IMG/VR virus record: IMGVR_UViG_3300032278_000027
Coordinates: 1 to 42,161 of that record
Reading direction: 5' to 3' (one strand)
DNA: 42,161 bases
Origin: a virus
Within the stretch, counting starts at the first letter, position 1. Every line of letters starts with the position of its first letter. The position numbers were made by a program, and so were the translations under genes. Of this stretch, positions 6,664 through 13,550 are shown piece after piece. A model generated the notes under the pieces. The model was not told the DNA's origin and did no database searches. It saw only the letters and a list, made by a program, of their open reading frames with translations.

Positions 6664-7202
6664 CACGCGGCCAACGCCTTGGGCAAGTGGTCCTTCTCAA
6701 TTGTTTTTTTAAACCCGATGCCCGCTGCCACGTGATAAACGATAACACCTTCTGGCTTCATGAATCCGGGGGCGGCCACGCTGCCGTCGAATTCCAGTCG
6801 GGTAAGGGCTTCGTTTATCGCAAGTTGCGAAAACTCCCCGCGATAAAGTGTGGGGACGACTTCACAGCATTCCGGGCGCTGCTCCGACCAGCGCGAGACG
6901 TTGAATAGAGAGAACCGCTTTCCGTCGATCCCATAACGCCGCTGGATGCCAGAGCCCCACCACTCACCAAAATGGCGACCGGGGCCAAGTTCGCGCAAGC
7001 ACTCCTCATTTTCATATGCCCATTTGGCGAACCCAAAGTTGTCTTGCTCGGGAGTAATCCAACGCTTGCGCGAGCCTACGAGAAACTGACCATCGTCACC
7101 GATGTAGATTTGGGCGTTCGTGCCGTCGATCTTCTCGGTGACAATGATTTCGCGAGAAAGGCGCGCCATTTTCGGGAATGCTTCGAACGGGATATTTTCC
7201 AT
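6663..7202 (-). CDS. RNA ligase (Rnl2-like nucleotidyltransferase)
   Basis: 179 residues that show the ligase signature motifs: motif I EKIDGTN with adenylated Lys24, GSRKRW (37-48 region), motif III FGEWWG (78-83), IIIa RFSLFNV, motif IV EGVIVYH (151-157) and motif V FKKTIEKD (164-171). It should join 5'-phosphate to 3'-hydroxyl RNA ends using ATP. It is shorter than T4 Rnl2 (334 residues) and lacks a C-terminal domain, so it is a minimal catalytic core like several phage ligases of this family. The ATG has AGGAG six bases upstream; a GTG just before is not needed. A strongly folded leader precedes it. tRNA repair is a possible role. Confidence 0.9.
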   Translation of the reverse strand: MENIPFEAFPKMARLSREIIVTEKIDGTNAQIYIGDDGQFLVGSRKRWITPEQDNFGFAKWAYENEECLRELGPGRHFGEWWGSGIQRRYGIDGKRFSLFNVSRWSEQRPECCEVVPTLYRGEFSQLAINEALTRLEFDGSVAAPGFMKPEGVIVYHVAAGIGFKKTIEKDHLPKALAA

Positions 7203-7220
7203 CACTCACTCCTGTAAATT

Positions 7221-7292
7221 GGCGGGCCTCTTAACGCGGCACCCGGCCCGCCTTGGGTGTGGAGGTGGGGAATGCGAAACCCACCGCGTTAA
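7221..7292 (-). promoter_or_regulatory. three-way-junction pseudoknot leader before RNA ligase
   Basis: In the minus-strand transcript, directly after the ssb stop, a nine-bp stem TTAACGCGG/CCGCGTTAA (7284-7292 with 7231-7239) encloses two hairpins: TGGG-N10-CCCA and CACCC-N10-GGGTG. The loop of the second holds GGCGGGCC (7245-7252), which pairs perfectly over eight bases with GGCCCGCC (7221-7228) just outside the main stem. The far strand ends seven bases before the AGGAG of the RNA ligase gene. Compact three-way junctions with a loop-to-tail pseudoknot are typical of riboswitches and of ribosomal or protein-bound control elements; the class is unknown to me. Confidence 0.6.
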
Positions 7293-7294
7293 AA

Positions 7295-7780
7295 TCAGGT
7301 TGCGCCCGCGTTCGTGATGAACGGGATGTCGTCGTCGAGATCGTCGTAATTCGATCCACCGCCGCGATTGTTGCTAGGACCGGTGCTGCCGAAACCGCCG
7401 CCGCTCTGGCTACTGCCCTGCCCACCTTCGCTCGACTTGCCATCCAGCATGGTCAGGGTGCCGTTCAAGCCGCGAAGGACAACCTCGGTCGAATAGCGGT
7501 CATTGCCCGACTGGTCCTGCCACTTGCGCGTCTGCAACTGGCCCTCGATATAGACCTTGCTGCCTTTGCGCAGGAACCGCTCGGCAACGCCCACGAGGCC
7601 TTCGCTGAAAATGGCGACCGTGTGCCATTCGGTCCGCTCGTGCTTTTCGCCGTCCTGCTTCCACGTCTCGGTGGTGGCAACGCGCAGGTTGCACACCTTG
7701 CCGCCGTTCTGAAAGCTGCGAACCTCGGGGTCCGCGCCAAGGTTGCCAATGAGCATGACTTTATTGAGTGATCCGGCCAT
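7295..7780 (-). CDS. ssb: single-stranded DNA-binding protein
   Basis: 161 residues: an OB fold (1-110) with [41 protein letters not shown] and [16 protein letters not shown], then a Gly/Ser-rich linker and an acidic tail. The motif DDDIPF, which normally forms the very C-terminus and docks partner proteins, is followed here by seven further residues (ITNAGAT). It protects ssDNA during replication and recombination. Its ATG overlaps the stop of the annealing protein gene by one base, so the two are coupled. Confidence 0.96.
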   Translation of the reverse strand: MAGSLNKVMLIGNLGADPEVRSFQNGGKVCNLRVATTETWKQDGEKHERTEWHTVAIFSEGLVGVAERFLRKGSKVYIEGQLQTRKWQDQSGNDRYSTEVVLRGLNGTLTMLDGKSSEGGQGSSQSGGGFGSTGPSNNRGGGSNYDDLDDDIPFITNAGAT

Positions 7781-8409
7781 TATGCTGCCTTCTTGTTTGC
7801 GTTGATGAATGCCTGGATGTCAGGCAGTTGCTCGTAAGTGAGAGACTTGGTGCTTTCTGGCGTCAGGTGGCGCAGGAGGTCGGCAGGAGCCTTCCCAACC
7901 GATTGCAGTTGCGTCTCGACCCATTGGCGGGTTGCGTCCGTCAGCGGACCGCTAGGGCGAAGCTGCGCAAGTGCCCTGCGGAACACTTCCTGCGCCTCAG
8001 GCTTCCACGCCTTCCACTGCGCCTTGCCCTTGAAATCTTTCGTCTCGCAAGGTGCCCAGACGTTGCCGAGATCGTAGAGATAGCGTCCAATGCCCCACTG
8101 CACCGCCGCGCGCTTCAATGCGTCGGAGATGCCGCCCTTCTCGCCCTCGACCGCCGTGTTGCCCGCACCATCGGTCTTGGTGATCCATTCGTCTTCGACG
8201 CGGATAGAGAGCTTGCACAGGACGCGGCCCGTTGCGGTTTCGTCATAGTAGGTTGACCAGTTGGCGGGACCGCAAACCGCGTCGAGGCGGTCCATAACGT
8301 CGCGCGCGTCAAGATAGGCGAGTGCAAGTGCGCTGCCATTCGCGGACACATGTTGCGCCCGCCAGTGAATGTCTTCCGGCTTGAACTGGGCGGATAGTCT
8401 GTCGATCAT
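7780..8409 (-). CDS. Rad52-type single-strand annealing protein
   Basis: 209 residues with the Rad52/Rad22 core: [22 protein letters not shown], then [27 protein letters not shown] and the helix [20 protein letters not shown]. Proteins of this family anneal complementary ssDNA and, in phages, act with an exonuclease and SSB. The C-terminal 60 residues are helical and less conserved. ATG is chosen (GGGG eight bases upstream); a TTG six bases earlier overlaps the previous stop and is an alternative. It sits between ssb and an exonuclease gene, a classic recombination set. Confidence 0.87.
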   Translation of the reverse strand: MIDRLSAQFKPEDIHWRAQHVSANGSALALAYLDARDVMDRLDAVCGPANWSTYYDETATGRVLCKLSIRVEDEWITKTDGAGNTAVEGEKGGISDALKRAAVQWGIGRYLYDLGNVWAPCETKDFKGKAQWKAWKPEAQEVFRRALAQLRPSGPLTDATRQWVETQLQSVGKAPADLLRHLTPESTKSLTYEQLPDIQAFINANKKAA

Positions 8410-8411
8410 GC

Positions 8412-9074
8412 TCAATACCCCACGGCTTCAAAGCGTTTGTGGATCTCGCGGACGGTTTCGACATCGCGCTTGCAGTAATCTGCTATCGTCTGATGCTCAC
8501 CGTCCGCCCAAGCCTTCGCGACCATTGAGCCGCCGAAGTCTCCCTTGCATTGCAACCCCAGGGCTTTGCAGAGATTGTCCTGACTGATGCGGTCGCGCGG
8601 TCCAGCCCACGCCACCATCGTATCGAACACGCAATCATCCCACGGCTTAGGCTGGCGGGGGAATGCCACGCTCGGCGGCAGCTTCACCCCAAGGATGATA
8701 GCCCGCCGTAGGATAAAGGGGATGTCGAAGCCGGTAATGTAGTGACCGACAATCTGGTTCATGCCCAGCTCGGGCAGAGCCGCGAAGAAGCTTTCGATGA
8801 TAAGCTGCTCGCACTCTTCGGCTTCCGCATGAACGGCTTGCGCCTCGCCATCGCCAATCGCAAAACCAATCGTGCAGATATGGCCGTGCGCAGGATCGAA
8901 GCTGGTCTTTGCCACAGCTTCGTCAGCCGCCGCGTCGCCATTCTCCGCAATCCATTTGTCGATGCTCTCCTGCTTCTTGTAGCTGGCAGGGGCCTTGACG
9001 TTCTTGCGAACCTCGGCGCGGTATTCCGGCGACTGGTTCGGGATCGTCTCAATGTCGAGGTAGACCGTGTTCAT
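8412..9074 (-). CDS. DEDD-type 3'-5' exonuclease (PolB-exo-like)
   Basis: 220 residues. The exonuclease motifs are visible: Exo I YLDIET (4-10), Exo II VGHYITGFDIPFILRR (near 110-125) and Exo III YCKRDVETV (near 200-208), with DCVFDTMVAW between. This is the predicted PolB-like 3'-5' exonuclease family rather than the PD-(D/E)XK exonuclease often paired with annealing proteins. It likely resects DNA ends or trims recombination intermediates before the Rad52-like protein. Four-base overlap with the gene upstream. Confidence 0.87.
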   Translation of the reverse strand: MNTVYLDIETIPNQSPEYRAEVRKNVKAPASYKKQESIDKWIAENGDAAADEAVAKTSFDPAHGHICTIGFAIGDGEAQAVHAEAEECEQLIIESFFAALPELGMNQIVGHYITGFDIPFILRRAIILGVKLPPSVAFPRQPKPWDDCVFDTMVAWAGPRDRISQDNLCKALGLQCKGDFGGSMVAKAWADGEHQTIADYCKRDVETVREIHKRFEAVGY

Positions 9075-9286
9075 GCCGCCACATCCTCGAACCGTTCGGC
9101 TCGTGCCTGTGCGAGAATGGCCCGCTTCGTGGTGACGTTTACGCCCTTGCGCGCAAGCTGCCCTACGGCATCGTCTGCGACCATCAGGACGTTATTGAGG
9201 ATGTTCCAGAGACGGCGGTTTTCGTCCCGTTCCGCCTCGTAAGCTGCCAGCGCATTAAAAGGCTGGATTTTCGTTGGTGCATTCAT
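9071..9286 (-). CDS. hypothetical protein, first gene of recombination operon
   Basis: 71 residues from the ATG preceded by AAGGAG. Its helices FNALAAYEAERDENRRLWNILNN and QLARKGVNVTTKRAILAQA have no known family. It is 27 bases from the -10 box of promoter B, so it is the first gene transcribed from it, and overlaps the exonuclease gene by four bases. Confidence 0.7.
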   Translation of the reverse strand: MNAPTKIQPFNALAAYEAERDENRRLWNILNNVLMVADDAVGQLARKGVNVTTKRAILAQARAERFEDVAA

Positions 9287-9312
9287 GCGTAACCACTCCT
9301 TGTTGCCAAGAG

Positions 9313-9346
9313 TGGTATGCAACTCTGCCTAAGCAGTCAAGCCTTA
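9313..9346 (-). promoter_or_regulatory. promoter B with embedded operator
   Basis: Minus strand TTGACT (9336-9341), 17-base spacer, TACCAC (9313-9318). As at promoter A the -35 box lies in the spacer of an inverted repeat, here imperfect: TAAGC-N6-GCCTT (9331-9346). About 20 bases around the -35 are nearly the same in both promoters, pointing to one controlling repressor for both leftward operons. Confidence 0.72.
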
Positions 9347-9387
9347 AATTAGGCGCGTGTGCTTATTTTGTAGGTTTGCTGTGCGCT

Positions 9388-10032
9388 TTACAGCCTTCGT
9401 CCAAACCAGACCGGACGCCCCATTATGCGAATTTCCTCTTCATCCACTTCGTATGCTGAAAAGCGGTCATTTGCCGAGAATATCCGGTAACGCCCACGTT
9501 CACGCGGAACCCGCTCCACCAGCTTGACGACATAACCGTCACCATCCCAAAGCGCGAATGCTCCAGGCTGGACCGGATTGTTATCACGCTTGTCGATCAA
9601 GATCTGATCGCCGTGCATAAAATCGGGCTGCATACTCTCGCCACGCGCCTCGATGAGAAGCAAGTCATCCGGCTTTGCACGCAACTCATCTTCAACCAAG
9701 GCTCGCGGGATTAGCGCCTGTTCTTGGTCGCCCTCGCCCGTTCCGCCTCCGCCCATGCCAGCGTATGAAGGTAGAACATCAACTGGCAGATAATCACCAT
9801 TTGAAACGACAGCTGGAAGATCGGCCTCCACTTCGAATCCGGGAAACTCTGGATAGGCTTCACGCAGCTTGGCGATGGTATCTCGGTGCAGTCGCCCCTT
9901 TGCCGTGCCGTTCGCAAAGCGGTTGATCGTGGTGTTAGCTACACCGATCCTCTTGGCAATTTTATTCGCGTTCGCGTCTGTCCATTGGATCAGGTCGCGC
10001 ACTAGCTTGATGTCGGATTCTACGGAGGACAT
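9388..10032 (-). CDS. CI/LexA-type phage repressor (S24 peptidase)
   Basis: 214 residues from MSSVESD. An N-terminal Cro/CI helix-turn-helix (about 8-60, NKIAKRIGVANTTINRFANG) is followed by a linker holding Ala91-Gly92 in SYAGMGG, a plausible self-cleavage bond, and an S24 domain with Ser133 in GESMQP and Lys170 in YVVKLVE. It should maintain lysogeny and be inactivated by RecA-stimulated self-cleavage. In-frame ATG codons at 10044 and 10089 would add 4 and 19 residues; none has a good ribosome site, so a leaderless transcript is possible. It is divergent from the Cro-like gene and faces the operator at 10091-10106. Confidence 0.93.
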   Translation of the reverse strand: MSSVESDIKLVRDLIQWTDANANKIAKRIGVANTTINRFANGTAKGRLHRDTIAKLREAYPEFPGFEVEADLPAVVSNGDYLPVDVLPSYAGMGGGGTGEGDQEQALIPRALVEDELRAKPDDLLLIEARGESMQPDFMHGDQILIDKRDNNPVQPGAFALWDGDGYVVKLVERVPRERGRYRIFSANDRFSAYEVDEEEIRIMGRPVWFGRRL

Positions 10033-10090
10033 GCCCCACGGCATAGCAGTGTCGCATAAATCGTGCGTTAGGTAAGTTTGCACTTGCATT

Positions 10091-10110
10091 TAGGCAGACC
10101 CGCCTATAGT
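10091..10110 (+). promoter_or_regulatory. immunity-region operator and rightward -10 box
   Basis: A perfect inverted repeat TAGGC-AGACCC-GCCTA (10091-10106) lies in the gap between repressor and Cro-like genes. Its right half runs into TATAGT (10105-10110), the likely -10 of the rightward promoter; a TTGCAT at 10084 or an overlapping hexamer is the best -35. Transcription would start near 10117, only four bases before the Cro-like ATG, so this message is nearly leaderless. A degenerate second site (TTAGGTAAGTTTGCAC, 10068-10083) is possible. Confidence 0.7.
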
Positions 10111-10120
10111 ATGCCTAACC

Positions 10121-10324
10121 ATGCTTAGACATGATCCTTTGGCGCACTTGTTCGAGAGAGCAGAGGCTTCGCGCGTTTCCATGATGGCTATTTGTGAACG
10201 CGCTGGCGTGGCACCGACCACACCTTCGCGCTGGAAGCACAATAAGTCGCAACCGACACTGGCCAAGCTGATGGCGCTGCATGGCGCGCTGGATTCCATC
10301 TTGGAAGATCGGCGGGCAGCGTGA
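10121..10324 (+). CDS. Cro-like repressor
   Basis: 67 residues; HTH of the kind found in Cro/YdaS-like proteins (MMAICERAGVAPTTPSRWKH, then PTLAKLMALHGALDSIL). It is divergent from the repressor and first in the rightward operon, the classical position for Cro. No Shine-Dalgarno sequence precedes the ATG, consistent with an almost leaderless transcript. Overlaps the next gene by four bases (GTGA). Confidence 0.82.
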   Translation: MLRHDPLAHLFERAEASRVSMMAICERAGVAPTTPSRWKHNKSQPTLAKLMALHGALDSILEDRRAA

Positions 10325-10806
10325 GCGTTTATTACGTTCGTTCGGTATCTGATGGCCTCGTGAAGATTGGCTACGCTGGCGACGCAAAACAGCGTTTCAG
10401 CAAAATACAATCGGACAGCCCCGCCGAGCTTGAGCTTGTCGCCGTAGAAGACGGAAGCGTCGAATTGGAGGCCGATAGGCATTGTCAGTTTGCTAGCTTG
10501 CGTGTCCGTGGTGAATGGTTTCGTGAGGAAGGCCCTCTCGCCGAGTTTATCGACACGCTTCCCCGCTTCAAGCATCGCAGGCGGCGCAAAATTCACGAGG
10601 CCAGCCCTCTCGGGGCTTGGATCGTTCAAAGCGGTCATACCTTGGCCTCGTTCGGCGAATTGGTTGGCTCCAACCAAACAACGATCTCGCGGGTAGTCAA
10701 CGGCGTCCACGTTCCCCGCAAAGACCTGTTTTTGGCGATCATTGAAGCGACCGATTGGGAAGTCGATGCGCATGACATTCTTGGCTTTGAAAGGCCGGAA
10801 GCATGA
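10321..10806 (+). CDS. GIY-YIG (T5orf172/MUG113-like) domain fused to HTH
   Basis: 161 residues starting at GTG in a GTGA overlap. Residues 2-77 are a GIY-YIG superfamily domain of the T5orf172/MUG113 type: VYYVRSV, LVKIGYAGDAKQRF (Arg25), ELEADRHCQF (Glu50) and RGEWFREE. After a basic linker (KHRRRRK, 84-90) residues 95-157 form a Cro/XRE-type HTH (SFGELVGSNQTTISRVVNG). A nuclease-like domain joined to an operator-type DNA-binding domain could cut or bind particular sites; its place between the Cro-like gene and the regulator genes suggests a role in the lysis-lysogeny region. Activity is inference. Confidence 0.82.
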   Translation: MSVYYVRSVSDGLVKIGYAGDAKQRFSKIQSDSPAELELVAVEDGSVELEADRHCQFASLRVRGEWFREEGPLAEFIDTLPRFKHRRRRKIHEASPLGAWIVQSGHTLASFGELVGSNQTTISRVVNGVHVPRKDLFLAIIEATDWEVDAHDILGFERPEA

Positions 10807-10973
10807 TCCTCGCGCTTGTCTGCATCGTCATGTGGGCCGTGTTCTTCGGCCTTCTTCGCCTCACCGAGCATGTGCGGAGCCGCCACCTCGACGGCTCTAC
10901 TCGCACCGATGTTTTCGTTCCCTTTCATGACACCCCTTATACGCAGCAAAAGGAAGACAATCATGCAGCGTGA
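10803..10973 (+). CDS. small single-pass membrane protein, 56 residues
   Basis: Begins with an ATGA overlap. Residues 2-20 (ILALVCIVMWAVFFGLLRL) form one membrane segment; the rest is polar. The last 11 bases overlap the next gene. Early phage membrane peptides of this type may affect the host envelope or exclusion, but nothing specific is recognised. Confidence 0.65.
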   Translation: MILALVCIVMWAVFFGLLRLTEHVRSRHLDGSTRTDVFVPFHDTPYTQQKEDNHAA

Positions 10974-11376
10974 TTGCACGATTACGGACGCCCTCAAGCG
11001 GCGTCAGTCGGCCATGTTTCTCGAAGCCGCCAATCGCGGCGTGACACACAAGGTTGTGCATTACGAGACAGGTCTGAGCCTTTCGATCATCGGCCAGTAT
11101 GCGCGCGGCGAAACCGCGATGGGCATGGCGGCTGCGCTCAAGATCCGCAGCGTGGTTGGTGCCGAGCTGTTCTCCATGCTGTTCGATGACGGGGATTACC
11201 TTGTCGAAGCGTCGGGCGACATTGACCACGACGACCTCGCCAGCGGGTGCATCCAATACGCAGCGGCACATGCCCGCGCCCGTCACCCTGAAAGCCCCGC
11301 CGGTGTCGAGATTGCCGATTGCGAGGACAAGGAACTCAAGGGCCATGCCGCGAAGCTTCAAGCGGTGGGAGGCTGA
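10963..11376 (+). CDS. HTH regulator, CII-position protein
   Basis: 137 residues from the ATG preceded by AAGGAAG. The first half holds a helix-turn-helix (MFLEAANRGVTHKVVHYETG followed by LSLSIIGQYARGETAMGMAAALKI). The second half is acidic (DDGDYLVEASGDIDHDD) with a Cys near the end. Its position after Cro matches CII-type or other early transcriptional regulators, and helix spacing agrees, but homology to CII itself is not evident. Confidence 0.68.
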   Translation: MQRDCTITDALKRRQSAMFLEAANRGVTHKVVHYETGLSLSIIGQYARGETAMGMAAALKIRSVVGAELFSMLFDDGDYLVEASGDIDHDDLASGCIQYAAAHARARHPESPAGVEIADCEDKELKGHAAKLQAVGG

Positions 11377-11377
11377 T

Positions 11378-11656
11378 ATGGCCGATTGGCAGAAAGGTGA
11401 TCTGGCGCTGTGTGTGGACGACAGCCCATCGGCTTGGGGACACAGGGCGGCGATCAAGAAGGGCGGTATCTATACCGTATCTGAGATTGTGATCTGGCGG
11501 GGCAAGAGCGGCCTAGAACTCGAAGGCGTCGAAATTTCGAAGTTATACTACGCCGGGTTCGCCCCCAAACGCTTCCGCAAGGTCACCCCCCCCAAGGCAG
11601 ACGAGTTCGACCGCGAAGTCATCGACCTCATGAACCGCAAGCCGGTGGAGGCGTAA
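11378..11656 (+). CDS. hypothetical protein, 92 residues
   Basis: ATG with GGAGG seven bases upstream; one base separates it from the previous stop. N-terminal WQKGDLALCVDDSP and KKGGIYTVSEI look like a small SH3/KOW-like beta barrel of the kind seen in several phage proteins of unknown function, followed by an FRKV and a polar tail. Not assigned to a family. Confidence 0.7.
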   Translation: MADWQKGDLALCVDDSPSAWGHRAAIKKGGIYTVSEIVIWRGKSGLELEGVEISKLYYAGFAPKRFRKVTPPKADEFDREVIDLMNRKPVEA

Positions 11657-11657
11657 G

Positions 11658-12107
11658 ATGGGCAACTACACCTCCCCCGCACAGATGCGCGCCTCGCTGG
11701 CCAACGTCATCACCGACGAGCAGATGCTTGAAAAAGTAGTCGGTGACTACTTCAAGCGCAACGCCCCAGCCCCCGTATCGAAGCAGGCCCCCGTCACCGG
11801 CTATCGCCCGAAGGCGCATTACGCCGCCCCTGCGAAGTCGAGCATAGTTCAGCAGGACGAAGACTATCACACGCACATGGAGCGCGGCTCTGAGGCGCTG
11901 GCGCAGGCAATCGAGACGATGCTTGCCGGTGGTGACCCCATGACGCCGAGCCGCATGATATGGAACCACGTTAGCGGCGCTGATGCTGGGCACGGCACAA
12001 GCGAGCGCGATGCGATCCCGCAGCCGACCTTCAAGCGCGTGACCTACAGCACGCCCTGCTGGAAGTGCGGGGAAGCCGGTGCCTGTGCCCATCGGGGCGG
12101 CGAATAA
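11658..12107 (+). CDS. hypothetical protein with Cys/His C-terminus, 149 residues
   Basis: N-terminal helices (SPAQMRASLANVITDEQMLEK) lead to a Pro/Ala-rich middle and a C-terminal CWKCGEAGACAH, a likely zinc knuckle. The ORF is placed between regulators and a nuclease gene, and overlaps the latter by one base (TAATG). Function unknown. Confidence 0.7.
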   Translation: MGNYTSPAQMRASLANVITDEQMLEKVVGDYFKRNAPAPVSKQAPVTGYRPKAHYAAPAKSSIVQQDEDYHTHMERGSEALAQAIETMLAGGDPMTPSRMIWNHVSGADAGHGTSERDAIPQPTFKRVTYSTPCWKCGEAGACAHRGGE

Positions 12108-12439
12108 TGGGCAAGGCAGAGAACGTCCGTCGCGGCAGGAACAACAAGCGCCGTGGTGCAAACTACGAGCGTGAGCTTGTGCAGGGCTTCGCGCAATACG
12201 GGATCAAGGCAAAGAAGGTGCCCCTGTCTGGCGGCACTGACTTTCAGAAGAACGACATTCTCGTTTGGGCCAATTTCCCGCCGCAGACGGTCTACGAAGG
12301 TGAGGCCAAGCGCCGCAAAGCCCTGCCTAAGTTCTTTACCGAAGCACTCGACGGCGCAGACTTCGCAGCCTTCCGCCAGGACCACGGCGAAACGCTCATC
12401 GTCCTGCGCCTCAAGACCTTTGCCGAGCTGCTTCAATGA
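12107..12439 (+). CDS. PD-(D/E)XK nuclease, Hjc-like
   Basis: 110 residues. The order RGANYERELVQGF (Glu), VPLSGGTDFQKNDILV (Asp) and YEGEAKRRK (Glu-x-Lys) is the PD-(D/E)XK core in the archaeal Holliday junction resolvase-like arrangement, with a final helix-strand FRQDHGETLIVLRLKTF. Phages use such small enzymes to resolve or trim branched DNA before packaging. Overlaps the genes on both sides. Confidence 0.82.
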   Translation: MGKAENVRRGRNNKRRGANYERELVQGFAQYGIKAKKVPLSGGTDFQKNDILVWANFPPQTVYEGEAKRRKALPKFFTEALDGADFAAFRQDHGETLIVLRLKTFAELLQ

Positions 12440-12591
12440 AGCCCCGCCGCACCCGCAAGCGGTGTCTTGAGGACACCCGCCTAGCTGACGCTGCCTTCGA
12501 TGCGGAGGTGCTTGGCGCACAGCATGACGCGCGGGTCATGGGGCAACTGGAAACGCTGAAATCAAAGAGCTTTTGCGAGGTGCCGAAATGA
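12436..12591 (+). CDS. small hypothetical protein, 51 residues
   Basis: ATGA overlap with the nuclease gene. Basic N-terminus (KPRRTRKRC) then a helix rich in Ala and acidic residues (LADAAFDAEVLGAQHDARVM). No family. Its last codons overlap an ATG at 12588 that opens the frame of the next gene, but a structured stretch and a better ribosome site favour a start further on. Confidence 0.6.
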   Translation: MKPRRTRKRCLEDTRLADAAFDAEVLGAQHDARVMGQLETLKSKSFCEVPK

Positions 12592-12613
12592 AATGGCTCT
12601 CTCGCATCATCAC

Positions 12614-12662
12614 TGCTTCCCAATGGGGCCGGGAAGCAGCTGTCCCTTCCGATCCCGGCCCC
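12614..12662 (+). promoter_or_regulatory. alternative-hairpin leader before ParB-like gene
   Basis: Two perfect inverted repeats share bases and so exclude each other: TGCTTCCC (12614-12621) with GGGAAGCA (12631-12638), and GGGGCCGGGA (12625-12634) with TCCCGGCCCC (12653-12662). They end 21 bases before the ATG at 12684. This is an arrangement typical of leaders that switch between folds. If the upstream ATG at 12588 is the real start, the segment would be coding. Confidence 0.45.
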
Positions 12663-12683
12663 TCCACAGAAGGAATGAAAACA

Positions 12684-13550
12684 ATGGCTTCAGTTAGCAC
12701 ACTTTTGCCGAAAAGTAAACCGCAGGCGGGCACCGTCCACTGGTTCAATGACTGCCTCACGCGGTCGCAAACCAAGTCGTTCGGTGAGGAAACAATCCTG
12801 ACGCCGGGTCTGGCGAGTTACATTCTAGACCTCAATGAACAAAACCGCACGCGCCGGACCAACCTCTCCGATCTCTATTCGCGCGACATTCGCGAGGGTC
12901 GCTGGGTCTACAACGGCGAACCGATCATCGTCTCCAAGTGCGGTCGCTTGACGGATGGGCAACACCGCATCGTGTCCGTGATCGCCGCGAACACGCCGAT
13001 TAGGGTAATGTTCGTATTCGGCGTGGACTTCGCCTCTAGGCTTTCGACCGATCAGGGCGGCGCGAAGACTGCTGGCGATTACCTTTCGATGCAGAACGTC
13101 AAGAACGCCAACGTAGCTGCTTCTATTGCCGTGATTCTGAAGGGTGTCGAAAACAGCGAAGGCACCGCTCTTCGCGACCGCTATGTCACTAAGTCAGAGG
13201 TCTGCGAGCGTGTTCTCGCGGATGCCGCCATTGGGCGGGCCGCCGAATACACATCATCTGTCCAGCGTTTCACGCGCGAATTGCTCCCGCCCGCATTGAT
13301 TGGCGCTGCTTACTATCTCTTCGCAGATGTCGATGAGGAAGACGCAGTGGAATATCTCAATCAAGTTTGCATTGGCGAAAACATCAAGCGTGGCGACCCC
13401 GCTTTCGCTGTTCGCCAAGCCCTCTCAAACCTCGACGCCCACGACCGTTTCGAGCGCCTTGAAGTTGTGATGCGCGGTTGGGTTAGGTTCCGTAAGGGCG
13501 GCAAGCTTACGCTGGCTAAGAGCCTCGGCAAGCTCCCGGCAGTGATCTGA
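12684..13550 (+). CDS. ParB-like phage protein, 288 residues
   Basis: Start chosen at the ATG with AAGGA nine bases upstream; the frame is open back to an ATG at 12588. The core (50-140) reads LYSRDIREGRWVYNGEPIIV, then GRLTDGQHRIVSVIAANTPI and VFGVDFASRLSTDQGGAKTAGDYL. These match a family of phage proteins distantly related to ParB/sulfiredoxin nucleotide-binding domains (compare the GQHR box with GxxR). The role in phages is unknown; the C-terminal half is helical. Its stop overlaps the start of a second ParB-like gene, which suggests the pair works together. Confidence 0.72.
   Translation: MASVSTLLPKSKPQAGTVHWFNDCLTRSQTKSFGEETILTPGLASYILDLNEQNRTRRTNLSDLYSRDIREGRWVYNGEPIIVSKCGRLTDGQHRIVSVIAANTPIRVMFVFGVDFASRLSTDQGGAKTAGDYLSMQNVKNANVAASIAVILKGVENSEGTALRDRYVTKSEVCERVLADAAIGRAAEYTSSVQRFTRELLPPALIGAAYYLFADVDEEDAVEYLNQVCIGENIKRGDPAFAVRQALSNLDAHDRFERLEVVMRGWVRFRKGGKLTLAKSLGKLPAVI

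Noticed and set aside
7221-7252. Simple GGCGGGCC/GGCCCGCC hairpin as terminator of the ssb operon
   Set aside because: No T run on either strand, and the loop is better used in the larger pseudoknot fold; genes beyond it belong to the same operon.
7221-7292. Hammerhead or twister ribozyme in the ssb-ligase gap
   Set aside because: The invariant hammerhead core (CTGATGA and GAAA) is absent, and the twister conserved loops do not match in order, despite a CCCAAG segment.
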